Shown: piece by piece, positions 50,647-58,802 of the stretch | How the letters are laid out: every line of letters begins with the position of its first letter | Numbering within the stretch: the stretch's first letter is position 1 | From: a bacterium | GTDB taxonomy: Bacteria > Cyanobacteriota > Vampirovibrionia > Gastranaerophilales > Gastranaerophilaceae | Assembly (NCBI GenBank): GCA_017541465.1 | Contig: JAFXYZ010000055.1 | Coordinates: forward strand, 19,689 to 83,688 | Length of the DNA: 64,000 nt | Reading direction: 5' to 3' | Translations under genes and position numbers: made by a program | Notes under the pieces: model-generated | Databases searched by the model: none | The model's input: the letters and a program-made list of their open reading frames with translations, nothing else | What the model was told of the DNA's origin: nothing

Positions 50647-51513
50647 TTAAATTATTGTTTTATCTGTGCAGGAATTTATTTTTTCGCTGTATCGCTCTAT
50701 ATCTTTTTCCGTCAGGGCTTCTGAACTTTTCAAAAGGTTTATGTCGTAATCGAAAAATACTTCATATAATAGCTTGTGGAGTTTTGTGAGTTTTTCTTCG
50801 TCAGAGTATTTTAAAAGTGAACAAATTCCTTCGATGTGGCTTTCGATTTGTTCTTTTGTGAGTGCTTTTAATGTTCCTCTGTCCCTGTGGATATAGGTTA
50901 TTTTGTTAAGCGCATAAAACTTTTCGGCTTTGACCATTGTTTTAACAAACCAAATAGGATCCTGGTATCTTAACAGGGGCGGAAAGTAGAATTTATTTTT
51001 TTTGATTAAATCTGCGTCATAAAGATAAGACCAGTACCACCAGGGAAACTGGTAGTCTATGTAATCTAAGATTTTATCCGAGAAATATTCGTTTATGTTG
51101 CCAAAGTTGAAATAGGGCTGCGTTTGTGTGCCGTCAGGCTTTAAGTCCACAGGAATACCGCCCGAAACCAAAACATTGTTTTCTTTCATTGAATTATAAA
51201 GGAGTTCTAAGGTATTGTTCTCGCTGTAGAGGTCATCTGAATCAAGGAAAGAGATTGTTTCGCCGTTAGAGAGTGAAATCCCGAGGTTTCTCGCCTGCCC
51301 CGAGCCCTGATGATTTTTCTTATAGACCTTAATTCTTTTGTCTATTTTTGAAGTTTCGGTTAAGTGTTCAAGAAAATTTTTGTCGTCTGAGCCGTCATCG
51401 ATGATTAAGAGTTCAAGGTCCTCGATACTTTGCGAGAGCGCAGATTCAACCGCCTGACTAAAATAATCAGGGTTTGAATTAAACACAGGCATAATAATCG
51501 AAACTTTTATCAT
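50647..51513 (-). CDS. Family 2 glycosyltransferase
   Basis: A 288-residue GT-A enzyme without membrane helices. It has VSIIMPVFNSNPDYFSQAVESALSQ at the start, LLIIDDGSDDKNF, NHQGSGQARNLGISLSNGETISFLDSDDLY (DxD-like metal site at SDD), and a C-terminal RYQDPIWFVKTMVKAEKF acceptor region. It transfers a sugar to a surface polysaccharide or glycoprotein; donor and acceptor unknown. The neighbouring gmd suggests deoxyhexose-containing glycan. The ATG lies exactly 6 nt after an extended -10, with no SD. Confidence 0.85.
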   Translation of the reverse strand: MIKVSIIMPVFNSNPDYFSQAVESALSQSIEDLELLIIDDGSDDKNFLEHLTETSKIDKRIKVYKKNHQGSGQARNLGISLSNGETISFLDSDDLYSENNTLELLYNSMKENNVLVSGGIPVDLKPDGTQTQPYFNFGNINEYFSDKILDYIDYQFPWWYWSYLYDADLIKKNKFYFPPLLRYQDPIWFVKTMVKAEKFYALNKITYIHRDRGTLKALTKEQIESHIEGICSLLKYSDEEKLTKLHKLLYEVFFDYDINLLKSSEALTEKDIERYSEKINSCTDKTII

Positions 51514-51519
51514 AGGGGT

Positions 51520-51528
51520 ATTATATCA
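51520..51528 (-). promoter_or_regulatory. Extended -10 box 6 nt before GT2 ATG (leaderless)
   Basis: Minus strand TGA-TATAAT then ACCCCT then ATG. This is the best extended -10 among the leaderless candidates. Confidence 0.55.
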
Positions 51529-51632
51529 TAATTTTTAATTGAATTGTCGTTTTTAACGGCGGTTTTTTATGCGTCCTAATCTGACGAATGTTGATTTTAT
51601 AATAAAAATATTCTAAATCAGAAAGGTTTATT

Positions 51633-51935
51633 ATGAACGAAAAAGAGAAAAATTTGGTTGAAACTGCACTCAAAGAAGGCAAAGGTTTAACCGTTATTAC
51701 AGGGAATAACGGAACAGGCAAAACGACTATGCTCAAGGAAATTGAAGAAATGGCAAAGAAAGAGAATAAAGACTGCCTTTTTCTTGATGTTGATTCTCAT
51801 TGTCAATTAAACCAAAGCAAACTAAAAGAATTTGCTGATGATTTAATTAAAGAGTCAAAGGCGAAAAATATTTTTATTGTCAGTCTGAGAAAAGAAATAA
51901 TTGATATTGCTGATGTTTTAATTGAGTTAAAATAA
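51633..51935 (+). CDS. Miniature P-loop nucleotide-binding protein (100 aa)
   Basis: A 100-residue protein with a perfect Walker A motif, GNNGTGKTT (residues 24-32), and a Walker B-like strand CLFLDVDS (~48-55). The C-terminal helix-strand unit reads AKNIFIVSLRKEIIDIADVLIEL. It has the outline of a minimal RecA/ABC-like half-domain (start of an AAA or ABC ATPase), but no signature, sensor or arginine-finger region. SD AAAGG precedes the ATG, so it looks like a real gene rather than a remnant. Function unknown. Confidence 0.6.
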   Translation: MNEKEKNLVETALKEGKGLTVITGNNGTGKTTMLKEIEEMAKKENKDCLFLDVDSHCQLNQSKLKEFADDLIKESKAKNIFIVSLRKEIIDIADVLIELK

Positions 51936-51985
51936 AAAAATCGGTATAATTTTTAGTGCGGCAACTTTAAGGAGTTTAAAAAAAA

Positions 51986-52285
51986 ATGACAATTTCATCG
52001 GTAATTCAGAGAGGCAGTATTGCTTATGTCTATGACGAAAAGAACCGGTCACTCTGTTCTCTGTCTGTCAGCGGCGGTCAGCTTTGCGGGTTTTCTTCAA
52101 CCTTTGTCTGCATTCAGAGAGGCTCAATACTTTATGTCTATGACGAAAAAGGACATCACATGAGTTCAATTTCACTTGGCTGCGCTGAATTTCACAGCTG
52201 CGCCGCCACAATAAATATTAAACGCGGCGGTATGCTTTATATGTACGATGAAAAAGGCAGATCAAAAGGCACACGTTGTATTTAA
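51986..52285 (+). CDS. Three-repeat small protein (RGSxxYVYDEK repeats)
   Basis: A 99-residue protein made of three ~33-residue repeats. Each contains [IQ]xRGSIxYVYDEKxxxxxSxS (starting near residues 8, 43 and 77), with a variable cysteine-containing linker. Each repeat should give two or three beta strands. Similar small repeat proteins of unknown role occur, as I recall, in varied bacteria and phages. SD AAGGAG. It is followed by a strong bidirectional terminator. Confidence 0.6.
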   Translation: MTISSVIQRGSIAYVYDEKNRSLCSLSVSGGQLCGFSSTFVCIQRGSILYVYDEKGHHMSSISLGCAEFHSCAATINIKRGGMLYMYDEKGRSKGTRCI

Positions 52286-52311
52286 AAGAAAATTTAAACT
52301 CTGTTTTTACG

Positions 52312-52340
52312 AATAATGCAGGCAAACCGCCTGCATTATT
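52312..52340. terminator. Bidirectional terminator
   Basis: AATAATGCAGGC-AAACC-GCCTGCATTATT, a perfect 12-bp stem with AT-rich flanks, between convergent genes ending at 52285 and 52363. Confidence 0.8.
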
Positions 52341-52362
52341 TATTTTAAAAATTATTTATCTG

Positions 52363-53799
52363 TTATGAATGTTCTTTTTTAGTTGTGCCGTCAGGATAAA
52401 CAAATGTGGTTTCATATTCTCCCGTATTTTCATTACCTGTTCTGTATTCCTTTGTCCCGTCAGGATGTGTTATTTCAGCTTTATATTCCCCTGTTCTTGA
52501 GTTTCCTGTCTGGTGTTTGACACTTCCGTCTTTATATTTTGTTTCTCTTGTATAATCGCCTGTATTTGCGTTTCCGCTTTCATCAGTAATATCACCATCA
52601 CCCCAGTCGGTGTGTTTATCGTAATTTCCTGTCTTACCGTCACCTTTTATTGTTATAACGTGGCCGTCAGGATATGTTGTTTTCATTTCAATATCATTTG
52701 TATTTGAATTTCCTGTTGCATCGGTTCTTGTTCCGTCTGCCGCTGTTTCATGATACTCATATTCGCCGGTTCTGCTGTTTCCTTTTTCAGTCTTTTCTGA
52801 GCCGTCTGCGTTTTTGACTGAGTTCTCATAATCGCCTGTTTTTTTATTTCCTTTTGTGCGAACCTCTGAGCCGTCAGGATGTATTTCGGAATACTCATAA
52901 TCGCCCTTAGCGGTATTTTCTTTTATTCGTTTTTCAGTTCCGTCTGCTGCTTTTGAATATTCTTCCTGTTCTCCGGTTTTGCGGTTTTCCTTAACCTCAT
53001 TTACAGTGCCTTCCGTCGGGGAACTTTCATAAGTTTCATAAATACCTGTTGTACTGTCATATTTTTCACGTTGTATAGTGCCGTCTTCACCCTCATAATT
53101 GTATTCATAATCACCTGTTTTTGAATTACCTTTTTCGGTTGAAGTGGACCTGCCCTTTATAGTTTTTTCAGTTTCATATTCACCGGTATTTTTATTGCCT
53201 TTTGTATGAACATTTAATCTTTCTCCGTAAAGACTTGTTGTATAGTATTCGGATTCATAATCACCTGTATTTTCATTTCCGATTTCGCGTGTTATCTCAC
53301 CGAAATAGTTTTCTGTTTCAGTTACATAATTACCGGTTGCGGGGTTATAGATAGAAACTTCTCTTGTTCCGTCTTGTTTTGTTGTATGAGTTGATTTAAC
53401 CCCGTTTTCATAAACTCTTTCTTCAACGGTATTACCGTTTTCATCTGTTCTGAAGGTGCTTGTATATTCTACGGTTCCTTCTTTTGCATCATTGATGTCT
53501 TTATCGTCTGATTTCATATCATTTGGAGAACCTTTGAAAATATCATTTAATTTCTCTGCAACTTTTTTGCTTTTTTCAATTTCATCCGCAAACGAAAATT
53601 CATATTCTGAATAGTCACCATCGGTTTCCTGAGCTTGTGATGACGATACTGCACTAAAAATTGAAAGGTCTTTTATATAATCAGAAGCATCATTTTTGCT
53701 GTCAAAAATACTTGTTTCTCTGTTGTCAGCCTTTTTTACTTCTGCCGTGTATCTTTCTGCTTCGCGGATTACATTCTGCAACGAATTAATTTCTTTCAT
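52363..53799 (-). CDS. Repeat protein with about 14 'GNxxTGEYE...DGT' units
   Basis: A 478-residue hydrophilic protein. Residues 1-125 are helical and polar (SLQNVIREAERYTAEVKK, SSSQAQETDGDYSEYEFSFADEIEKSKKVAEKLNDI). From about 150 to the end are some 14 units of ~23 residues with the core GN-xx-TG-(D/E)-Y-E and a following DG(T/S). This alternation of turn and strand suggests an elongated beta structure (YD/MORN-like in spirit). No Sec signal or anchor. SD GAGGAT-type sequence lies before the ATG. Function unknown; a surface or type III-exported protein is possible. Confidence 0.65.
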   Translation of the reverse strand: MKEINSLQNVIREAERYTAEVKKADNRETSIFDSKNDASDYIKDLSIFSAVSSSQAQETDGDYSEYEFSFADEIEKSKKVAEKLNDIFKGSPNDMKSDDKDINDAKEGTVEYTSTFRTDENGNTVEERVYENGVKSTHTTKQDGTREVSIYNPATGNYVTETENYFGEITREIGNENTGDYESEYYTTSLYGERLNVHTKGNKNTGEYETEKTIKGRSTSTEKGNSKTGDYEYNYEGEDGTIQREKYDSTTGIYETYESSPTEGTVNEVKENRKTGEQEEYSKAADGTEKRIKENTAKGDYEYSEIHPDGSEVRTKGNKKTGDYENSVKNADGSEKTEKGNSRTGEYEYHETAADGTRTDATGNSNTNDIEMKTTYPDGHVITIKGDGKTGNYDKHTDWGDGDITDESGNANTGDYTRETKYKDGSVKHQTGNSRTGEYKAEITHPDGTKEYRTGNENTGEYETTFVYPDGTTKKEHS

Positions 53800-53848
53800 A
53801 TCCTCTGTCTCCCATTATCAAAAGTAGAATTTCTAATTAATCTTCTTA

Positions 53849-53926
53849 GTGGATTAAAATTTATCCACCCGTAATCTCATATCTCAGATTTTATCTCTTA
53901 TACTATTTAAGTTTTTTTTTCGTCAA
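53849..53926 (-). promoter_or_regulatory. Promoter and 5'UTR hairpin of the repeat-protein gene
   Basis: Minus strand -35 TTGACG (53921-53926), 18-nt spacer, -10 TATAAG (53897-53902). A leader of about 90 nt contains a GTGGAT...ATCCAC hairpin (53849-53868), about 50 nt before the ATG. The remainder of the gap (53927-54006) shows nothing else. Confidence 0.5.
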
Positions 53927-54006
53927 AATTTTATTATAAATAGTTTAGCTTTAATATTTTGTTACATTATTGTATAAGAAAAAGGGCAGATTAAATTTTG
54001 CCGAAA

Positions 54007-54714
54007 TTATTCAATATCGTCCGTATTTTTTCTCAGCCAGTTAATATTTTCTCTGATAATTTTTGCGGGTGTTCCTGCAATAACGACATTTTCCTGATTT
54101 ATTGTCTTATTAACCAATGAACAGGCACCAACTACCGAATTAGAGGGAATTGATACATCTTTTAATATTGTGCAGTTCATTCCTATCCAGACGTGATCGC
54201 CTATTGTCACACCGCTTTTAGGTTTATTTATAATCTCTGAATTATTTAACTGATATATGGAATGACCATCGCTCACTCTTATATTTATTCCGTTAGAAAA
54301 CAGGCAGTCTTTTCCTATCATAACTTTTAAATTCGGCTCGTCCTGATTTTCAATGGAACAGCCGTAACACGAAAAATTTTCCCCGATAATAACTTCGGAA
54401 GTTTTTGTGGCACTTATATGTAAATCTGATATGTTGAATTTTGAGGAAAATATTTCTACTTTTGAATTATTTCCTGCTTGTATAGAGCATCCTTTGAAAT
54501 TTACAGGTTCATGGATAATGACGGTTGAATTTTGTCCCGTAAAATTTATCTCTATTCCGTCTTTTATACAGTTGGTGAAAGAAATATCTTTATTTATAAT
54601 AATCAGTTTATTATTATTGATTTTATTTTCAATTTTAAACCGTAATTTTTTCCGTAATTTTGAAAAGGGCACTAATCCAAAAAAAATATTTAAAATATTT
54701 TTCTTTCTGTTCAT
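54007..54714 (-). CDS. Left-handed beta-helix (hexapeptide) acetyltransferase
   Basis: 235 residues. A short basic N-terminus precedes hexapeptide repeats that build a left-handed beta-helix. The end carries GVTIGDHVWIGMNCTILKDVSIPSNSVVGACSLVNKT and AGTPAKII, the family hallmark of O-acetyltransferases of the CysE/LacA/capsule type (catalytic His in VWIG region expected). Likely acetylates a surface sugar, in keeping with the nearby glycan genes. tRNA-Pro lies 30 nt upstream on the same strand and may share its promoter. Confidence 0.8.
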   Translation of the reverse strand: MNRKKNILNIFFGLVPFSKLRKKLRFKIENKINNNKLIIINKDISFTNCIKDGIEINFTGQNSTVIIHEPVNFKGCSIQAGNNSKVEIFSSKFNISDLHISATKTSEVIIGENFSCYGCSIENQDEPNLKVMIGKDCLFSNGINIRVSDGHSIYQLNNSEIINKPKSGVTIGDHVWIGMNCTILKDVSIPSNSVVGACSLVNKTINQENVVIAGTPAKIIRENINWLRKNTDDIE

Positions 54715-54744
54715 TTAAAAGTTATTCCTCTTTATATCAAAAAA

Positions 54745-54818
54745 TCGGAATGACAGGATTTGAACCTGCGACCCCCGCGTCCCGAACACGGTGCGCTACC
54801 AAACTGCGCTACATTCCG
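54745..54818 (-). tRNA. tRNA-Pro (anticodon CGG)
   Basis: Minus strand cloverleaf: acceptor CGGAATG/CATTCCG, D-arm GCGCAG-TTTGGTA-GCGC, anticodon stem CCGTG/CGCGG with loop TTCGGGA (CGG), and a T-arm identical to that of the TGG gene at 31692. Discriminator A, no encoded CCA. Confidence 0.95.
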
Positions 54819-54928
54819 ATTTTCTATATTTATTTTATCATGTAGCGCACCTACGGTGCTTCCTCTCCTCGAACGATTATCAATCGTTCTCGTCGGCAGA
54901 GTCAAACTGCGCTACATTCCGATTTTCT
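54800..54928. repeat. Duplicated tRNA-Pro 5' end flanking palindromes
   Basis: A 26-bp stretch covering the tRNA 5' end and the flank beyond it (54800-54825) is repeated exactly at 54903-54928. Between the copies lie GTAGCGCACC (54842-54851, an inverted copy of the tRNA D-arm region) forming GCACC-tac-GGTGC, and a second hairpin GAACGATT-atc-AATCGTTC (around 54871-54889). Confidence 0.75.
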
Positions 54929-55051
54929 TATATTATAAATCTTCTGTCATGCTGAACTTGTTTCAGCCTCTTTAATCAGATTTATCTCTGCAAATTTATA
55001 ATACCACAAAACTTCATAAATCAATAACTTTATTTCAAAATTGCTACAAAA

Positions 55052-55080
55052 TAGACTTTTTTTCGCTTTTATCCTATAAT
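55052..55080 (+). promoter_or_regulatory. Promoter of the CDF-CorC fusion gene
   Basis: TAGACT (55052-55057), 17-nt spacer, TATAAT (55075-55080), about 25 nt before the ATG with an ACAGGAT ribosome site between. The stretch 54929-55051 shows nothing else. Confidence 0.55.
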
Positions 55081-55104
55081 TTTCATCATAATAACAGGAT
55101 AAAA

Positions 55105-56955
55105 ATGACGGAAAATAATAACGATTTATCTATTGAAACTAATGAAACACCCGAACAGGTCAAATGTACCTCGGTCAGTTTTGGCGCGGTTTTGAGGGCA
55201 TTTGGCGCTAATGTCGGAATTGCGCTCGTCAAGTTAATCGGCTGGTGGTTTACCAAAAGTTCCGCTATGCTCGCTGAAAGTGTCCACTCGGGTGTTGATT
55301 CCTTCAACAGTATCTGCCTTTTAATCGGTTTGAAACGAGGAACACGTCCTGCGGACTGCGAACATCCTTATGGTTACGGACTTGAAACAAATATCTGGAC
55401 AGTTCTTGCCAGTATCTTAATGCTGGGTGGTGCGTGTGTTGCCTTCTGGAGTGCGTTTGAGAAAATTTTTATCAATACCTCGGGCAGTGAAGATTTGATA
55501 AATAACTATCATATTCTTGCCGTAATTCTCTTAACCAGTGCCTGCTTTGAAGGCTGGGCGGTACATAGTGCCGTAAAAGCCGTATTGAACGAGAGCGAGG
55601 TGCAGAGAACGAATTTTATTGTTGATTTCTTTAAATCACTCAAATATGTTCATAAAATAACCACTCCGACCACAAAGTTTGTCTGGTATGAAGATGTTAT
55701 TGCGCTGACGGGTGTTTTAATTGCGTTTATTTCAGTCAGCATCTCAAAATTTGCGCTTCCCCTGTCTCTGGCGCACATTCCTGACGGCATTGCATCAATG
55801 ATAATTGCCTGTATGCTCATTTTCATGGCGATTTATATGTTCAGAAACAATATAAACCTTTTAACAGGGCAGTCAGCAGAACCTCATACAGAGCAGGTTA
55901 TAAGAAAAATTGCAAATTCCCTGCACGGTGTTGTTAAGGTTAATGAGCTGAGAACCATTGATATGGGCACTTCAGGAATTATCGTCAACATCACAATCGA
56001 GGTAGAGCCTGAAATTCAGGTGAAGGATGCCGATGATATTGCGGATATGCTTGAGAGAAAAATCAAAGAAAATGTTAAAAACATCTCTCACGTTTCCGTT
56101 GAAATCGAGTCGGATGACGTTGAGGAAAACTGGGAGGATAAGTTTGACAAGATAATTCATGAGGGTGAGGAAATATCCGTTCTTGATAACAACGAAGCTA
56201 ATATGCTTTCAAACTTTGCATCCTTCGCCCAGACGGTTGTTGATGAGGTTATGGTGCCGAGGAATAAGGTCGTCTTTGCTGATACTGAGGACAGTCTGAG
56301 GTCGTTAATTGATATAATCATTGAGTCGGGGCATACTCGAATACCTGTTTATGAAGATACCGTTGATAATATAATCGGTGTAATTAATGCAAAAGACGTT
56401 CTCAAAATCGTTCGCGACAATAACGGAATGGACATCGAGAATTTTGATATAAAATCTCTGGTGCGTGAAATTCTGATAGTGCCTGAAAATAAGTTCGTCA
56501 GTGATATGCTCTCTGATTTTACCTCTACAAAAAACCAGATAGCCGCCGTAATTGATGAGCACGGCGGAATTGCCGGTATTGTTACCATTGAGGATATTAT
56601 CGAGGAAATTGTCGGGGAAATTTATGACGAATTTGACGAAGCCCCTGTTCCCGAGATAATTGTTGTTGATGATAAAACCCTCAATATTTCGGCTCAGACA
56701 CAGATTGAGGACATCAACGAAAGGTTTGACCTTGATATTCCGCTCGAGGATTTTCAGACCATAGGCGGTTACGTTTTCGGTTTAATCGGCAGAGAGCCCG
56801 AGATTAACGATGTTGTTGAGAATAAGGATTTAACCTTTAAGGTTATTGAGCTTGACGGGCATGTTGTTTCAAGAGTTTTGATGACAAAAACAACTCCCTT
56901 TAATGATATGGAAAAAATTGTCGAGGAAGAAAACAGCGAAGATGAAACAATATAG
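55105..56955 (+). CDS. Fusion of a CDF metal transporter with a CBS-CorC/HlyC module
   Basis: 616 residues. Residues 25-260 are a six-helix cation diffusion facilitator of the SLC30A9-like branch: AMLAESVHSGVDSFNSICL (His61/Asp65 site), CEHPYGYGLE, the inserted loop before WYEDVIALTGV, and HIPDGIASMIIACML in TM5. Residues 265-350 are the CDF cytoplasmic domain. Then comes VVDEVMVPRNKVVF and two CBS motifs (SGHTRIPVYEDTVDNIIGVINAKDVL and KNQIAAVIDEHGGIAGIVTIEDIIEEIVGEI), ending in a CorC_HlyC domain (LDIPLEDFQTIGGYVFGLIGR). The second half is normally attached to DUF21/CNNM or stands alone as CorC. It overlaps era by 14 nt. Confidence 0.88.
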   Translation: MTENNNDLSIETNETPEQVKCTSVSFGAVLRAFGANVGIALVKLIGWWFTKSSAMLAESVHSGVDSFNSICLLIGLKRGTRPADCEHPYGYGLETNIWTVLASILMLGGACVAFWSAFEKIFINTSGSEDLINNYHILAVILLTSACFEGWAVHSAVKAVLNESEVQRTNFIVDFFKSLKYVHKITTPTTKFVWYEDVIALTGVLIAFISVSISKFALPLSLAHIPDGIASMIIACMLIFMAIYMFRNNINLLTGQSAEPHTEQVIRKIANSLHGVVKVNELRTIDMGTSGIIVNITIEVEPEIQVKDADDIADMLERKIKENVKNISHVSVEIESDDVEENWEDKFDKIIHEGEEISVLDNNEANMLSNFASFAQTVVDEVMVPRNKVVFADTEDSLRSLIDIIIESGHTRIPVYEDTVDNIIGVINAKDVLKIVRDNNGMDIENFDIKSLVREILIVPENKFVSDMLSDFTSTKNQIAAVIDEHGGIAGIVTIEDIIEEIVGEIYDEFDEAPVPEIIVVDDKTLNISAQTQIEDINERFDLDIPLEDFQTIGGYVFGLIGREPEINDVVENKDLTFKVIELDGHVVSRVLMTKTTPFNDMEKIVEEENSEDETI

Positions 56956-57829
56956 ATTCGGTTATGTTGCTATTCTCGGTCGTCCTAATGTCGGCAAATC
57001 GACTATTTTGAACAGAATAATCGGTCAAAAAATCGCTATTGCAACGAATAAGGCGCAGACGACCAGACGAAGAATTAACGGCATTTATACCTCTGATGAA
57101 GCCCAGATAGTCTTTGTGGATACTCCGGGTATCCATAAACCAGTTGACGGTTTGGGAGAGGTGCTTGTCGATGAGGCAAAATCGGCTCTGAAGGATATTG
57201 ATTTAGTGTTGTTTGTTGTTGACGGCTCAACTTCTTCCGGCAGGGGCGACAGGTGGATAGTTGATAACGTTCTCGGAAAATCGCCTGAAATACCTATGTT
57301 TATTGTCGTTAATAAATCTGATTTGATAAAAGACGAAATTAAAAAGGAAGAGAATATAGTTTCTTATAAAACCCTTTTTGAGAAAAACATTTCCGTTTTG
57401 AAGGTTTCTGCTAAGACAGGCAGAAATTTTGATACTCTGATAAAAAATATTATAAGAAAACTTCCTCCGGGCGAAAAACTATATGATGAGGATATTGTAA
57501 CCGATGAGAATATGAGAAATATATCGGCAGAGCTCATCAGAGAGCAAATTTTACTCAATACAAGAGATGAAATTCCCCACAGTGTCAGGGTTGATATTGT
57601 TGAATATAAGGAAAAAGAAGAACTTGATTCAATAAGAGCCAATATTGTGGTTGAGCAGGACAGTCAGAAGGCTATTTTAATCGGAAAAGGCGGTTCAATG
57701 TTAAAGAAAATCGGCACTGCAGCAAGACTTGAAATAGAAGAGTCCGCAGGAAGAAAGGTCTTTTTAGAGCTCAACGTCAGGGTTGAGAAGAACTGGCGAA
57801 AGAACTGCAGGGTTGAAAAACTTAAATAG
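56942..57829 (+). CDS. era: GTPase Era
   Basis: A 295-residue GTPase binding 16S rRNA during 30S maturation. G1 is GRPNVGKST, followed by TTRRRINGIYTSDEAQIVFVDTPGIHKP (G2/G3) and NKSDL (G4). The C-terminal KH domain carries IVVEQDSQKAILIGKGGSMLKKIGTAARLEIE. I use the ATG at 56942, which gives the family N-terminus (KQYRFGYVAILGRPN). An upstream in-frame ATG at 56903 lies inside the fusion gene. It is translationally coupled to that gene through the overlap. Confidence 0.95.
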   Translation: MKQYRFGYVAILGRPNVGKSTILNRIIGQKIAIATNKAQTTRRRINGIYTSDEAQIVFVDTPGIHKPVDGLGEVLVDEAKSALKDIDLVLFVVDGSTSSGRGDRWIVDNVLGKSPEIPMFIVVNKSDLIKDEIKKEENIVSYKTLFEKNISVLKVSAKTGRNFDTLIKNIIRKLPPGEKLYDEDIVTDENMRNISAELIREQILLNTRDEIPHSVRVDIVEYKEKEELDSIRANIVVEQDSQKAILIGKGGSMLKKIGTAARLEIEESAGRKVFLELNVRVEKNWRKNCRVEKLK

Positions 57830-58799
57830 GCTCATTTGTTTCAGGGTTGAAAAACTCTGTTTTGTTTTCTAAAAGCACCAGTATGTCAGGTCTCGGGCGG
57901 TTGTCCTTAACGGGAACGTTCAGTTTTACTATGACGGGTGTTGTTGTGTCTATACCTGAAATCAGATATTTGTTCGGGCTGTGCGCAAAATCGGGTTTGC
58001 TTGTCGCAAGAACTGTCGGCTCAAACTCAACCCAGCCTAAATCCTCAAAATTAACCTCAACCCATGTATGCTGAATACTGTCTTTTTCGACTATATTTCC
58101 GCTCACAACCCTCGCAGGTATTGAATTAGCTCTCAATAGCGCAACCATAAGCGCCGCGTAGTCACTGCATTTTCCTTTTCTCGTCTTTAACAGTTCTTTT
58201 GCGCCGACTGTGTCCTTTGAAACATCATATCTCATATTCCTCTGAACGAAATAGTAAATGTTTTTTATCGTCTGAAGTTTTGTACTGCCCCGAAGCTCTT
58301 TTGCCCTGTTGACGATAACCCCGTCTTTTGATTCTATAAACTGCTCAGGGGAAAGGTATTTTTTCTCAATAAAAGTCTGTTTTTCGGCATTTGGATTTTC
58401 CTGAGCACTCATTAAATCATAAGTTCTTATTCCTGCCTGTCCTGAAACTGTTATTTTTGTTACCTGAGGCGGGTTTTCAAACTCAAAAACCGCTGTTTTT
58501 CTGCCGTTCTCTCTTGTTATTTGTTTGGGTTCGGGGGAATATGTAAGCTCTTTTATAATTTGTTTCCCCTTAATGTTTTCGGGCAGAGCAACAGAAATTT
58601 CAAGCAGAACATCCTTTGCGTTCTTCACCGTTACAGAATATTCCGAGGTGAAATTATAATACTCATAGTCAGTCTTTTCAACTGCCTTATTTGAGGTTAT
58701 ATTATCTTCCCCGCTAAACTCTTCGGGCTGTGTATTTCTGGAACATCCCGCCAGAATAGTTGCAACGGTTATGATTAGTATTAAAAAGCTTTTTTTCAT
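57822..58799 (-). CDS. Transglutaminase-like lipoprotein
   Basis: A 325-residue lipoprotein. Signal peptide MKKSFLILIITVATILAGC with lipobox ILAGC (lipidated Cys19), then an acidic linker and a beta-rich region. The papain-like transglutaminase core has GKCSDYAALMVALLRANSIPARVVSG (catalytic Cys) and QHTWVEVNFEDLGWVEFEPT (His and acidic residue). Such periplasmic domains act as proteases or crosslinkers of envelope components; the substrate is unknown. It is convergent with era (8-nt overlap) and starts 3 nt after the pyrG stop. Confidence 0.82.
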   Translation of the reverse strand: MKKSFLILIITVATILAGCSRNTQPEEFSGEDNITSNKAVEKTDYEYYNFTSEYSVTVKNAKDVLLEISVALPENIKGKQIIKELTYSPEPKQITRENGRKTAVFEFENPPQVTKITVSGQAGIRTYDLMSAQENPNAEKQTFIEKKYLSPEQFIESKDGVIVNRAKELRGSTKLQTIKNIYYFVQRNMRYDVSKDTVGAKELLKTRKGKCSDYAALMVALLRANSIPARVVSGNIVEKDSIQHTWVEVNFEDLGWVEFEPTVLATSKPDFAHSPNKYLISGIDTTTPVIVKLNVPVKDNRPRPDILVLLENKTEFFNPETNEPI

Positions 58800-58802
58800 T
58801 CG

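Noticed and set aside
52363..53799. CRISPR-like periodic repeat
   Set aside because: The period (~69 bp) follows a protein repeat within one intact frame; no conserved direct repeat with unique spacers.
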